Source of the DNA: JBCCGR01 sp039029195
GTDB lineage: Bacteria; Pseudomonadota; Alphaproteobacteria; Rhizobiales; Rhizobiaceae
Assembly: GCA_039029195.1 (NCBI GenBank)
Contig: JBCCGR010000030.1
Span: 1-53,240, forward strand
Direction of reading: 5' to 3'
Length of the DNA: 53,240 bases
How positions within the stretch are numbered: the stretch's first letter is position 1; each line of letters opens with the position of its first letter. The translations under genes were made by a program, and so were the position numbers. The notes beneath the pieces were generated by a model, which saw nothing but the letters and a program-made list of their open reading frames with translations, was not told the DNA's origin and did not search any database. Shown here in pieces: positions 16,378-24,683 of this stretch.

Positions 16378-17628
16378 CTATTTCAGAGGCAATGTGGGAA
16401 ACATGGGAAAGAAACTCTTCTGGCTTTTGAGCCTGAGCGTGTCTCTGGCAGATATTGTCGTCGACTTCTGCCGTTTGCCACCTGCGGGCGTATATACTTC
16501 GAGATCGGGGTTTTCACCGATTGCTGTATGGATGTCATCTCGGTGCGCTGGTGTGAGATTGTAGATGCCTTCATAGAAGGCCTCCACACCGATTGCATCT
16601 CCATGATCAGTCACAAGACGGGGTATGTCATGCATCAGTTGATCTCTGGCATTTTGTCTGCCGGATGTATCGAACAGATATGCCTGACCTTCATCATCGC
16701 GCGGATCGTAGCTCAACATGTTCAGCCCTGATCTACCGAAATGGGCCTGTGCCGACGCATTGTCATGCAGCACCATATTGTACGCCTGCCGAGCGCGGTA
16801 GGAATTGGAGAAATGAATCAGCCAGTAACGCCACCCGTCCGGATTATTGATGGAGAACGGACTTACATATCGTGCAAAGCGATGGAAATTCTCGAACACA
16901 AGACGTTCCGCGGCGCCCATCCAAATATCATTGCTCTTACCTTCATGCAGTTTCGTCTGCTCACTCTCGCTCACGTCAAGCGCCTTCAGTTGTGAGGCCA
17001 AGAGTCTGGGATTGTTCTTGGAGAGGAATGTAAGGAGTGACCTGACCATAAATGTATAGAATATTTCAACCGAAGGACTGACATTCATTATGTCGAGAAC
17101 GGTTTCGAGGTTGATCTGTGATACGCCGCATTGGTCGAGATTGAACAAAACACTGCGGTACCGACCTTGCTGAATCAAGGCTTTGATCCCAGGGTATGCT
17201 CTCTCGAATGGCTCAGACAGGAACACTGGTTGCAAGTGTAGCGTGGGTGATTGTGTCTTGATGGCCGCCAACAGCGGTGCACAGTTTGATTTGAGCAGCT
17301 CGACGACGTCGGTATCCCGATCGTTGAAAATCAATAGGCATTCAAGCTCCATCACCCCGAGACCTTGAACCGCCCGATCAATGTTGATCTTGCTGAGTGC
17401 TCGTTCCAACCCCTGAATTAGGACAATCGGTGATCCCGCCGAACCGCAGCGATAGCGACCACCGCCCGCAAAACCGTCAACAATCGCCAAACGGAATTTC
17501 TGCTGTTGTGGCCGTTGGCATCTGATTGTCAGATAGTCGAATAGATAGTCGTCTAGAATCTTGAGCTTGCGCCTTGTATGATCCAGCAATTCGGCCCCAT
17601 TCAGCCAGTCATATTCTTTCTTGGCCAT
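16378..17628 (-). CDS. tcmP: Three-Cys-motif partner protein TcmP
   Basis: A 416-residue protein whose N-terminus (DHTRRKLKILDDYL) and the AIVDGFAGGGRY motif identify the TcmP family. TcmP is named for its repeated occurrence beside DUF5131 (phage Gp37/Gp68) proteins with three cysteines, exactly as here. DGFAGGG resembles motif I of nucleic-acid methyltransferases (DPFxGxG), so a SAM-binding role is plausible but unproven. It follows the DUF5131 gene by 24 bases with a GAGG ribosome binding site. The block is visibly AT-richer than the flanks, suggesting horizontal gain. No function has been established that I know of. Confidence 0.9.
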   Translation of the reverse strand: MAKKEYDWLNGAELLDHTRRKLKILDDYLFDYLTIRCQRPQQQKFRLAIVDGFAGGGRYRCGSAGSPIVLIQGLERALSKINIDRAVQGLGVMELECLLIFNDRDTDVVELLKSNCAPLLAAIKTQSPTLHLQPVFLSEPFERAYPGIKALIQQGRYRSVLFNLDQCGVSQINLETVLDIMNVSPSVEIFYTFMVRSLLTFLSKNNPRLLASQLKALDVSESEQTKLHEGKSNDIWMGAAERLVFENFHRFARYVSPFSINNPDGWRYWLIHFSNSYRARQAYNMVLHDNASAQAHFGRSGLNMLSYDPRDDEGQAYLFDTSGRQNARDQLMHDIPRLVTDHGDAIGVEAFYEGIYNLTPAHRDDIHTAIGENPDLEVYTPAGGKRQKSTTISARDTLRLKSQKSFFPMFPTLPLK

Positions 17629-17652
17629 CTGAGCCTCAATTCCATCCAGATG

Positions 17653-18429
17653 TCACGATGCCGCTGTGACCGGCATCTCATCCCAGAACTTCCCACGATA
17701 TTCTCGGCCATTCGCCTTCTTCGAGCGCTTTTTGTTGTCCTTACCCCACGTGCCCCATTGCTTAAAAAAGAATGCCACCGACTGATCAACGCATTGCTTG
17801 TGGATCTCATCAATCCACTCTTCTCGGATCGGCCGCGCGAGGCTGCCGCTCTCTCCACCGACAATCGCCCAATGGACGCCTGCAAGGTCTAAGTGCCCAA
17901 CTGAGCCAACGAGCGGTTCAAAAGATATGAACCGGATGGCAGCCGGCACCTGCCTTAGGGCGTCGATACGATGGACAACTTGATGGTCTTCTACGCTTGT
18001 ACCCAGCCAGACATTGGCAAGTGGTGGGCTCGACATCTTTCCAACAATATCGACCATGCGATCAGGCCGCTTTGTAAGAATTTGGTAGTGGTGTTGAGGC
18101 GTCCGGCACATCACGCTCCAAACCTTCTCGACAAAGCTCTCCGGCACTTGATCGTGGAAAAGGTCACTCATTGAGTTGACAAAAATTTTCCGCGGTTTCT
18201 TCCATCTAAGAGGAACGTCTAGAGATTTCTCATCAAGTCTGACGACACCCGTCCAGACTGTTCGGTTCCCGCTACGGCGTGTCAAACCCTGATACTTCTC
18301 CATGCCCATTGCTTCGAGGCGCTTTGCCATTTGCATTGCATAGCAATGGGTGCATCCAGCTGATTGAATTGTGCATCCGGCGACCGGATTCCAAGTCGCA
18401 TCCGTCCATTCGATTTGAGTTTCTGCCAT
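17653..18429 (-). CDS. DUF5131 (phage Gp37/Gp68) three-cysteine protein
   Basis: A 258-residue protein beginning ETQIEWTDATWNPVAGC. The cysteines C19, C26 and C29 form C-x6-C-x2-C, a spacing close to but different from the CxxxCxxC of radical SAM enzymes, so a 4Fe-4S cluster is likely. Further family stretches are KIFVNSMSDLFH, ILTKRPDRM, VWLGTSVED and VGGESG, arranged as in a radical-SAM-type barrel. It is the first gene of the two-gene operon with tcmP, behind a near-consensus promoter. The biochemical activity is unknown. Confidence 0.92.
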   Translation of the reverse strand: MAETQIEWTDATWNPVAGCTIQSAGCTHCYAMQMAKRLEAMGMEKYQGLTRRSGNRTVWTGVVRLDEKSLDVPLRWKKPRKIFVNSMSDLFHDQVPESFVEKVWSVMCRTPQHHYQILTKRPDRMVDIVGKMSSPPLANVWLGTSVEDHQVVHRIDALRQVPAAIRFISFEPLVGSVGHLDLAGVHWAIVGGESGSLARPIREEWIDEIHKQCVDQSVAFFFKQWGTWGKDNKKRSKKANGREYRGKFWDEMPVTAAS

Positions 18430-18465
18430 CTATCGTTCCGAACCAGGCTAGTGACCAATTACTAC

Positions 18466-18495
18466 ATTATAGATTGTTTCTCGCCGCCCAAGCAA
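18466..18495 (-). promoter_or_regulatory. Strong sigma-70-like promoter of the DUF5131-tcmP operon
   Basis: On the minus strand, TTGCTT (18490-18495), an 18-base spacer and a perfect TATAAT (18466-18471) stand about 36 bases before the ATG. A perfect -10 box is rare in this GC-rich sequence, which suggests constitutive or imported expression signals. Confidence 0.65.
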
Positions 18496-18624
18496 AAGAA
18501 CAATACATGAACAAAGTCGCGCTGTCCAACGATACACGCCGACATTCTGGCACAGAATACTCGGCGATGGTTTGAACTGTAGGATCTGGTTCCCCAAAAA
18601 AACTGCGACTTGCTCGACAGCAAA

Positions 18625-19554
18625 TCACTGATTGCGGATCCCAAACGGAATATGCACGCATGGCGTGTTCGAAGCCGCAGGTTCTAGATGACCTAACTGA
18701 TCATCGAAGAAGATGTGCGGTTGCAGAACATCCAGAATGTTTTTCTTTTCGATACCGCCAGCCAAGAATAACTCATCTACGTCGATATCATAATCCTTCA
18801 TCGTGGTAATCAGACGCTCATGGGCTGGCGCATTTCGAGCTGTCACTATGGCGACACGGATTTTCTTGCTTTTAAGGTTTGCGGTATCAATGCGTTCGAT
18901 TTCTAGTTTTTGCAAATCTGATATGCGCTTCAACAGAGGAAAGAGGGGACCAGAGTTTAATGGGCGCTTCCTGTTCTCCTGTTCGTAATGATGGAACAAG
19001 GGGAGCCCACCATCGGCATAAACACCCTCAGCCTCGTCATCTACTATAACGCCGTCGAAATCGAATGCTATACGAAGAGATGACTGTTCGAGGTCTTCCG
19101 TGTCATCAATGGTGCTGGGGAGCACATGTCCGGCAGGATGGCCATTTGTAACGGCTTCCTTCACCTCTTCTTTGTCGGTGCTAAGGTAAAGAACGGCATT
19201 CACGGATTTCATGTAGGGATAAGGTGTTTCCCCAGCTAAGAAAAACGCTCGAGTAATATCGAGCTCGTAGTGTGGTAATGCGTCCATGACTCGTAGTCCC
19301 GCGTCAGGGTGATTGCGCGAAAGAAGAACAACTTCGACCGGGGCCATGTCAGGAAAGATTCGGTTCAGATGTAGCAGTCTCCTGATGAATGGAAATGCAG
19401 CGCCCGGAGATGGTGGTGTTGAACGGTTGGCGAGCTGGTATGATCTGAACGCCTCGACCCCTTCATCTTGGTAGATTTTGTGCTCAACGGTGAAATCAAA
19501 AAGTGCAGTTGAGGAGACCGCTACAACAAGCTTTTTTTCAATTGGGTACACCAT
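18625..19554 (-). CDS. Cytosolic-type 5'-nucleotidase
   Basis: A 309-residue protein matching the bacterial members of the cytosolic 5'-nucleotidase (NT5C1-type) family: PIEKKLVVAVSSTALFDF at the start and AFPFIRRLLHLN. The haloacid-dehalogenase-like catalytic motif is FDFDGVIVDDEAEGVY, with VAIVTARNAPAHER as the later phosphate-binding motif and IFFDDQLGHL as the closing acidic motif. Such enzymes dephosphorylate nucleoside monophosphates. It precedes the DUF5131 gene on the same strand with 195 bases between, so it may be separately expressed. A role in nucleotide depletion is only speculation from context. Confidence 0.88.
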   Translation of the reverse strand: MVYPIEKKLVVAVSSTALFDFTVEHKIYQDEGVEAFRSYQLANRSTPPSPGAAFPFIRRLLHLNRIFPDMAPVEVVLLSRNHPDAGLRVMDALPHYELDITRAFFLAGETPYPYMKSVNAVLYLSTDKEEVKEAVTNGHPAGHVLPSTIDDTEDLEQSSLRIAFDFDGVIVDDEAEGVYADGGLPLFHHYEQENRKRPLNSGPLFPLLKRISDLQKLEIERIDTANLKSKKIRVAIVTARNAPAHERLITTMKDYDIDVDELFLAGGIEKKNILDVLQPHIFFDDQLGHLEPAASNTPCVHIPFGIRNQ

Positions 19555-19630
19555 TGTGTGAACTTACTGCAGTTGGGGACTGACGGGTAGAGGCTCAGGC
19601 GTTCTTGCGCAGCCTACTTGTCAATTGCTC

Positions 19631-19699
19631 GCTCAATGTGTTGAGCCTAAAAACGGATGCGCCAATTAGACAACACTTTCGCCAATGGTCGCATTGGCG
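19631..19699. other. Two perfect inverted repeats at the edge of the accessory block
   Basis: GCTCAA-TGTG-TTGAGC (19631-19646) and CGCCAATG-GTCG-CATTGGCG (19680-19699) lie in the 243-base gap between the 5'-nucleotidase gene and the multicopper oxidase gene. Neither is followed by a T run. They could be operators, or marks of the right-hand boundary of the insertion. Confidence 0.55.
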
Positions 19700-19797
19700 A
19701 ATTCAATCGTCAAAACTCCGTAGGATGCGAACGTCCAATCTCGACTGCTCGCACCAGAATCAGGCTGCTTGATAAGGACAATCTGGCCTCACCCCCC

Positions 19798-21273
19798 TCA
19801 CCCCACCGTAAATTGTCCCATCATGCCGCAGTCTTCGTGTTCCAGAATGTGGCAGTGGTACATGTAAGGCGTGTCGGCGGTGGCGGGGTGGTCGAACCGC
19901 ACCAGAATTTCTGACGCCCCGTCCTGCACGGCGACCATATCCTTCCAGCCCTGTGCATAGGCTGGCGGTTCCTTGCCGCGCTCCTTGAGGATGCGGAACG
20001 AGCACCCGTGAACATGAAACGGGTGCTCCATGTCATCGGCGGTGATGCGCCACATCTCGGTCTCCCCCTTGTTCACCGCCACATCGATCCGCTCCATGTT
20101 CATGGGCTGTCCGTTAATCCCCATGCCGCCCGTGCCACAAAAATTGCCCCAGGCGGCGGCAAGGGCGGCGAGGTCCTGCTCCTCGCCCATGTTGAGTTCG
20201 AAGGTGCGGGTGCGAACGGCCGATTGCGGCGCGGGCTCATCCATGTTTGCCAGTTTTTGCGGCATTGCGCTGTCGACCGCAGCCATGGTCGGATCAGCCA
20301 CCAAAGTGAGGGCCGTGGCGACCGGCTCGCTTGAAAAAAGCTGCGTGATGGCCTCCAGCACTTCACCTTCCGGAAAGCCAACCTGCAGGCCAACGCTTGC
20401 CGCCATTCGCATATCCACAAGCACTTCGTAGCGCTCGCCGGGCGATATTTTGAGGGTCCGCGTCTCAACGGTGGAGGCCAGAAAGCCGCCATCCGACGCA
20501 ATCACGTTTAAAGGCTCTTCAGAAGTCAGCGAGAGGTCCAGAAACCGGGCGTTGCAGGCGTTGAGAATGCGCAGGCGCACAAGACCCGTAGGCACTCGCT
20601 GGTGAACCGGTGCCATCACCCCATTGATGATGACGGTATCGCCCTCAAATCCATCCTCGAAAACCTCGCCGGTCAGCTCGTAGTGTAGCTTGCCGCCGTC
20701 CGCGAATTTTTTGTCCTGAAGCACGATGGTGAAATCATCCACGCCATAGGTTTTCGGCAGGTCGGCTGCGACGCTGTCCTCATCCTCAATCAGCATGACA
20801 CCCGCCAACCCGTGATAGACCTGGCGGGCGGTTTTGCCGTGAGTGTGGGCATGAAACCAGTTGGTGGAGGCGCGCTGGCGAATGGGGACCTGGGGCCGCC
20901 AGACATTCCCCGTGGTGATTTCCTGATGCGGGCCGCCATCGACATTTCCGGGAATGTGCAGCCCATGCCAGTGCAGCGCGACGGGTTCCGGCAGCGTGTT
21001 TTTGACCGCAAATGGCAGGGTCTGACCGGATTTCACGCGCACCACCGGGCCGAGATGGTTGGCGTTGATGCCCAATGTGGGGCTGAAGGTTCCGCTGCCA
21101 AAATCGTGCTGCCCCGCGGCAAGCTGCAGCGCGATTTCAACTGACGGGCTGGCGGCATGATCAATCATGGGCAGGATCGGAAGCTTCTTTTCGCTGGCTT
21201 GTGTCCAGCCTGGGCTGAACCCGGCCAACAACAATGCAGCGCTTGATGATTTCAGGAAGGTGCGTCTGTCCAC
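19798..21273 (-). CDS. Tat-exported multicopper oxidase
   Basis: A 491-residue enzyme that oxidises a substrate and reduces oxygen to water. A twin-arginine signal, DRRTFLKSSSAALLLAG, directs folded export. Copper ligands are visible: HWHG (101-104), FHAHTHG, HPFHVHG, and HCHILEHEDCGM, where the Met is the type-1 copper axial ligand. The start is a GTG at 21273 with a GGAGG box six bases upstream. It resembles CueO/laccase-like copper-tolerance oxidases; a copper role is inferred. It is divergent from a MarR regulator. Confidence 0.94.
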   Translation of the reverse strand: MDRRTFLKSSSAALLLAGFSPGWTQASEKKLPILPMIDHAASPSVEIALQLAAGQHDFGSGTFSPTLGINANHLGPVVRVKSGQTLPFAVKNTLPEPVALHWHGLHIPGNVDGGPHQEITTGNVWRPQVPIRQRASTNWFHAHTHGKTARQVYHGLAGVMLIEDEDSVAADLPKTYGVDDFTIVLQDKKFADGGKLHYELTGEVFEDGFEGDTVIINGVMAPVHQRVPTGLVRLRILNACNARFLDLSLTSEEPLNVIASDGGFLASTVETRTLKISPGERYEVLVDMRMAASVGLQVGFPEGEVLEAITQLFSSEPVATALTLVADPTMAAVDSAMPQKLANMDEPAPQSAVRTRTFELNMGEEQDLAALAAAWGNFCGTGGMGINGQPMNMERIDVAVNKGETEMWRITADDMEHPFHVHGCSFRILKERGKEPPAYAQGWKDMVAVQDGASEILVRFDHPATADTPYMYHCHILEHEDCGMMGQFTVG

Positions 21274-21344
21274 GGGAGCCTCCGTCTGATAGTCAATTTT
21301 AGGTGACAATATGCAGCTAGTGCTCAAACCAATTTTTGTCAACC
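21274..21344. promoter_or_regulatory. Divergent promoter-operator region, multicopper oxidase/MarR
   Basis: The 71-base spacer holds a TTGACA (minus strand, 21337-21342) facing the oxidase gene and an inverted pair TGACAA (21304-21309) and TTGTCA (21336-21341, adjacent bases). The -10 for the oxidase is poor, and the operator is a guess based on symmetry. Confidence 0.3.
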
Positions 21345-21779
21345 ATGGATGACTATAATAAATTTCTTGGCCGCAACGTCAAAGGCCTGATGATGGATGT
21401 TCTCGGCCGATGGAACGCCGAGATGGACGAGCGCCAGTCGAAGACGCCGTTTGCGGCGATCCGACCGGCGGACCAGCGCCTGTTCGGCCAGTTGCGCGGG
21501 CGGCCTGTGCCCATGATTGCCCTGCACAAGCAGCTCGGCATCACAAGACAGGCGGCGCACAACTCGATTCTGCGGCTCGTGGAGCATGGGGTGGTGGATA
21601 TTGTTTCTTCACCGGACAACCGGAAGAACAAGATCGTGGTCGTGACGGAGAAAGGGCAGCAGCTTCGCAAGCTGGCGGCGCAATCCATTCAGGAAATCGA
21701 AGCTGACTGCGCCAAACGGATCGGACCGGAGCGGCTGGAACTGCTTCGCGACATTCTGGAGGAGCTGAGCGGGGCGTAG
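21345..21779 (+). CDS. MarR-family transcriptional regulator
   Basis: A 144-residue winged-helix regulator. The recognition region is ALHKQLGITRQAAHNSILRLVEHGVVDI, followed by the wing DNRKNKIVVVTEKG. Divergent transcription from the multicopper oxidase gene suggests it represses that gene and its own. The ATG at 21345 is used; an in-frame TTG lies nine bases upstream. The ligand is unknown; no metal-binding cluster is visible. Confidence 0.9.
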   Translation: MDDYNKFLGRNVKGLMMDVLGRWNAEMDERQSKTPFAAIRPADQRLFGQLRGRPVPMIALHKQLGITRQAAHNSILRLVEHGVVDIVSSPDNRKNKIVVVTEKGQQLRKLAAQSIQEIEADCAKRIGPERLELLRDILEELSGA

Positions 21780-21993
21780 CCAAACCCTACGCAGCCCGAC
21801 AGCTTTGAACGCAATCCGAGCTCAAGACCACTCGAGCGAGCTGGCGCTCAGTCTGAGATGGCGTGCAATCATCGGCTGCCCAGCGGGCTTTCTGATCCGG
21901 CCAATTGCATCATCAAGCCGGAGTAGAATTTGTTTTGGCCAAAGATGCATTAGCGCACGGCCACGAGCCGTTCGAGTCTTGTTGGATTTAAAT

Positions 21994-22012
21994 CATGAGT
22001 ATAAAACTCATG
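21994..22012. other. Perfect inverted repeat CATGAGT-ATAAA-ACTCATG
   Basis: A 7-bp palindrome with a 5-base spacer, followed on the plus strand by TTTTG. It could be an operator or a weak terminator of the MarR transcript. Confidence 0.5.
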
Positions 22013-22227
22013 TTTTGTGATCGCTGATCCACATTTCAATCAACATCGATTTATAGAACTCTGATCCACTGACTAGATCGACGTATGATTTGAAAAAAAA
22101 TTGTCTGATGCTGGAAAACAGAATACGTGCGTAAGACGCGTCCTATCCAAATTGGTCTCATTCGAACGAGTTAACTCTCTCCATACTCTCATAAAATTAT
22201 CTGGATTTCGGACTCACTGACGGTTGC

Positions 22228-22256
22228 TTGACCTGTGGCCTCAACCAGACTCATAC
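22228..22256 (+). promoter_or_regulatory. Candidate promoter of the PhoX gene
   Basis: TTGACC (22228-22233), a 17-base spacer and TCATAC (22251-22256) lie about 50 bases before the start codon. The -35 is close to consensus; the -10 is moderate. Confidence 0.35.
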
Positions 22257-22306
22257 TATTTCGTTTCGCTCTGATGCGGAAATTCGGTTTTATGAGGAGA
22301 GAGGAA

Positions 22307-24235
22307 ATGAGCATGGATGCCAAGATCAATCTGACAGACGATCAAATCGACAATCTCACATTCGATGAAATCGATGAGGTGACAAACCCAAGGCCTGAAG
22401 AGAGTGACTTTGACAAAGTCGTCGAACAGGCAATATCGCGCCGCGGTTTTATGGGTGGTGTCCTGTCGATGGGCGGCATTGCCATGCTTGGAGCGTCCAC
22501 CACGGCGTTAACGCCATTGTCGGCGGAGGCTGCTGACAATCGCTTTGGATTCAAAGCGGTCGCGGCCGGCACAGAAGACACAATAGTCGTGCCTGAAGGG
22601 TACAACTGGCACGTAGCTGCAAGTTGGGGTGATCCATTGTTTTCAGATGTTCCGGAATTCGATCATGCAACACGGGGAACAGCGGCTTCGCAAGCTCGCG
22701 CCTTTGGAGACAATAATGATGGAATGTCTTTGTTCTCCGACAAGGACGGCCATCAGATACTGGTCGTCAACAATGAGTACACCAATCGTTCTGTGATTTG
22801 GGGCAACAATCCGGATGGGAAATACGCCTCCGATGAAGATGTCAACAAAGGCAAAAATGCCCATGGACTAACGGCGGCCGAAATAAAGGAGGTCGATGGG
22901 AAATGGCAAATTGTGAAGGATTCGCCATACAACCGTCGCGTCACACCAGACGAACCCATGGATATTACAGGTCCAGCCCGCGGTCACGATTTGATGAAAA
23001 CCAAAGAAGATCCCGATGGTGTGACGGTGAAAGGCACTTACAACAACTGTGGCAACGGTCGCACACCCTGGGGGACCTATTTGGCGTGTGAGGAAAACTT
23101 CAATGGTTATTTTGGCACAACCGACGCTGACGGATTCCAGCCGGACGCTGCGCAAAAACGTTATGGCATCCGGGGTAAAGACTGGGGCTACGGGTGGTGG
23201 ACCGTCGATGAACGCTTTGATGTCGGGAAGGAATCCAACGAAGCAAATCGACATGGCTTTGTAACGGAAGTTGATCCCTACGATCCCAAATCCAAACCCA
23301 AAAAACGTACTGCTTTGGGTCGGTTCAAGCATGAAAATGCTGAGATGGTCATCAACGCCGACGGACGAATTGTGGTCTACATGGGCGACGATGAACGCGG
23401 CGAATATTTATATCGCTACGTTTCAGATGGTTTTTACAGCGAGGGCGGCAATACAGATGAACTCATGGAGAATGGAACTCTGTATGCCGCCAGATTTGAC
23501 GCTGACGGAACCGGCAAATGGATGGCTCTGACTCCCGAAACCACGGGTATGGATAAGGCAATGATTTGCATCCATACGCGGATGGCGGGAACCCAGGTTG
23601 GCGCCACCACCATGGATCGCCCGGAATGGGTCGCGTCAAATCCGTTAAAGGCAGAACTATATTGTGCCCTGACAAACAACAAAAACAGAGGCGTCAAGGC
23701 CAATGCTGGTGGCGTTTGGTCTGCGGTGGGCGGCCCAAACCCTCGTGAGGCGAACAAATACGGACAGATCGTTCGTTGGTGGCCTGCAGGCGGAGATCAC
23801 ACAGCTGATGGCTTTACATGGGATCTTTTTGTCATGGCTGGCAATCCTACAGTGCATTCTGACGCGAATGCCGGGTCAAAAAATGTAAATGAAGGCAATA
23901 TGTTCAACTCACCTGACGGGTTGATATTCGACAACAAAGGACTCCTTTGGATCCAGACTGACGGCAATTACTCCAACGAAAAGGACTTTGCTGGCCAGGG
24001 AAACAATCAGATGCTTATCGGTGATCCAGCTACCGGTGAAATTCGTCGTTTCCTGGTTGGTCCCAAAGAAGCGGAGATTACAGGTATTGCGTGGTCAGCC
24101 GATCGCAGGACCGTCTTTGTCGGCGTACAGCATCCTGGTGAACGAGGTGACTCTCATTGGCCAGATGGCGGCGATAAAACGCCGAGATCCGCCATCGTCG
24201 CCGTGCGCCGCGACGATGGTGCCGCTGTTGGATAA
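22307..24235 (+). CDS. phoX: PhoX family phosphatase
   Basis: A 642-residue Tat-exported protein. The signal SRRGFMGGVLSMGGIAMLGA lies at about residues 44-63 after an unusually acidic leader, as is common in this family. PhoX enzymes are calcium- and iron-dependent alkaline phosphatases. Family stretches include RGHDLMKT, GTYNNCGNGRTPWGTYLACEEN (partly), VYMGDDERGEYLYRYV, and DGLIFDNKGLLWIQTDG. The start at MSMDAKIN follows a strong purine-rich box. It is a single-gene unit closed by the terminator at 24248. No convincing Pho box was found upstream. Confidence 0.93.
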   Translation: MSMDAKINLTDDQIDNLTFDEIDEVTNPRPEESDFDKVVEQAISRRGFMGGVLSMGGIAMLGASTTALTPLSAEAADNRFGFKAVAAGTEDTIVVPEGYNWHVAASWGDPLFSDVPEFDHATRGTAASQARAFGDNNDGMSLFSDKDGHQILVVNNEYTNRSVIWGNNPDGKYASDEDVNKGKNAHGLTAAEIKEVDGKWQIVKDSPYNRRVTPDEPMDITGPARGHDLMKTKEDPDGVTVKGTYNNCGNGRTPWGTYLACEENFNGYFGTTDADGFQPDAAQKRYGIRGKDWGYGWWTVDERFDVGKESNEANRHGFVTEVDPYDPKSKPKKRTALGRFKHENAEMVINADGRIVVYMGDDERGEYLYRYVSDGFYSEGGNTDELMENGTLYAARFDADGTGKWMALTPETTGMDKAMICIHTRMAGTQVGATTMDRPEWVASNPLKAELYCALTNNKNRGVKANAGGVWSAVGGPNPREANKYGQIVRWWPAGGDHTADGFTWDLFVMAGNPTVHSDANAGSKNVNEGNMFNSPDGLIFDNKGLLWIQTDGNYSNEKDFAGQGNNQMLIGDPATGEIRRFLVGPKEAEITGIAWSADRRTVFVGVQHPGERGDSHWPDGGDKTPRSAIVAVRRDDGAAVG

Positions 24236-24247
24236 TACCTGAATGCT

Positions 24248-24287
24248 GCAAAGACGCGTTTCCGCCGGTTTCGCGTCTTTGCTTTAC
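24248..24287 (+). terminator. Terminator of the PhoX gene
   Basis: GCAAAGACGCG (24248-24258) and CGCGTCTTTGC (24272-24282) form a perfect 11-bp stem with a 13-base loop, 12 bases after the stop codon. The T tract is short (TTTAC), so efficiency is uncertain. Confidence 0.7.
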
Positions 24288-24683
24288 ATCCAAGACAAGC
24301 ACAAACCGCTCTTACCGTAAGCACCTTGTCAGAACCTCAACAGTGTCCGAGTACAGTCCAGACCATGCGGTTGTAAGAAACCAACTCAAAGCTCGGTTAT
24401 GACGGCTCCTGGTCGCCATCCGGGCGAGTGATTGTTTCACCGCGATGTCTTAATCCATACACCTTGAAGTATTCAGACAAACTGTTCCCCACAAAAATCG
24501 GTCGCGCTTCCGAAGGTTGATCCTCCCGATGCCATAGCACACTCCATCACTTGACCAGAGATCGGTGGCTGAGCGGTTTCTGCGCTCCGCAGAAACACTC
24601 CGTATCATTCCAGCGTCTTTCCTTCCTTCACTTGCGGCCCTACACTTACCCCCTGCACACAGTTTTACGTTTTCCTGAAGTGG
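24288..24683. other. Intergenic region before the sorbosone-dehydrogenase-like gene
   Basis: No gene was accepted in this stretch. A perfect hairpin, GTTTCTGC-GCTCC-GCAGAAAC (24576-24596), lies about 90 bases before the start and could be a regulatory site. Confidence 0.5.

Larger units (their letters stand above)
21780..22306. other. AT-rich intergenic region
   Basis: These 527 bases between the MarR and PhoX genes have no convincing gene. They include an inverted repeat (21994-22012) and the PhoX promoter candidate. The composition is more AT-rich than the flanks. Confidence 0.5.

Noticed and set aside
19555..19625. TTGACA-like -35 upstream of the 5'-nucleotidase gene
   Set aside because: The expected -10 position reads CGCCTG, so no promoter could be assigned.
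22170..22225. Possible Pho box (CTCTCAT...) upstream of phoX
   Set aside because: Only one half resembles CTGTCAT; the second half at the required 11-base period matches poorly.
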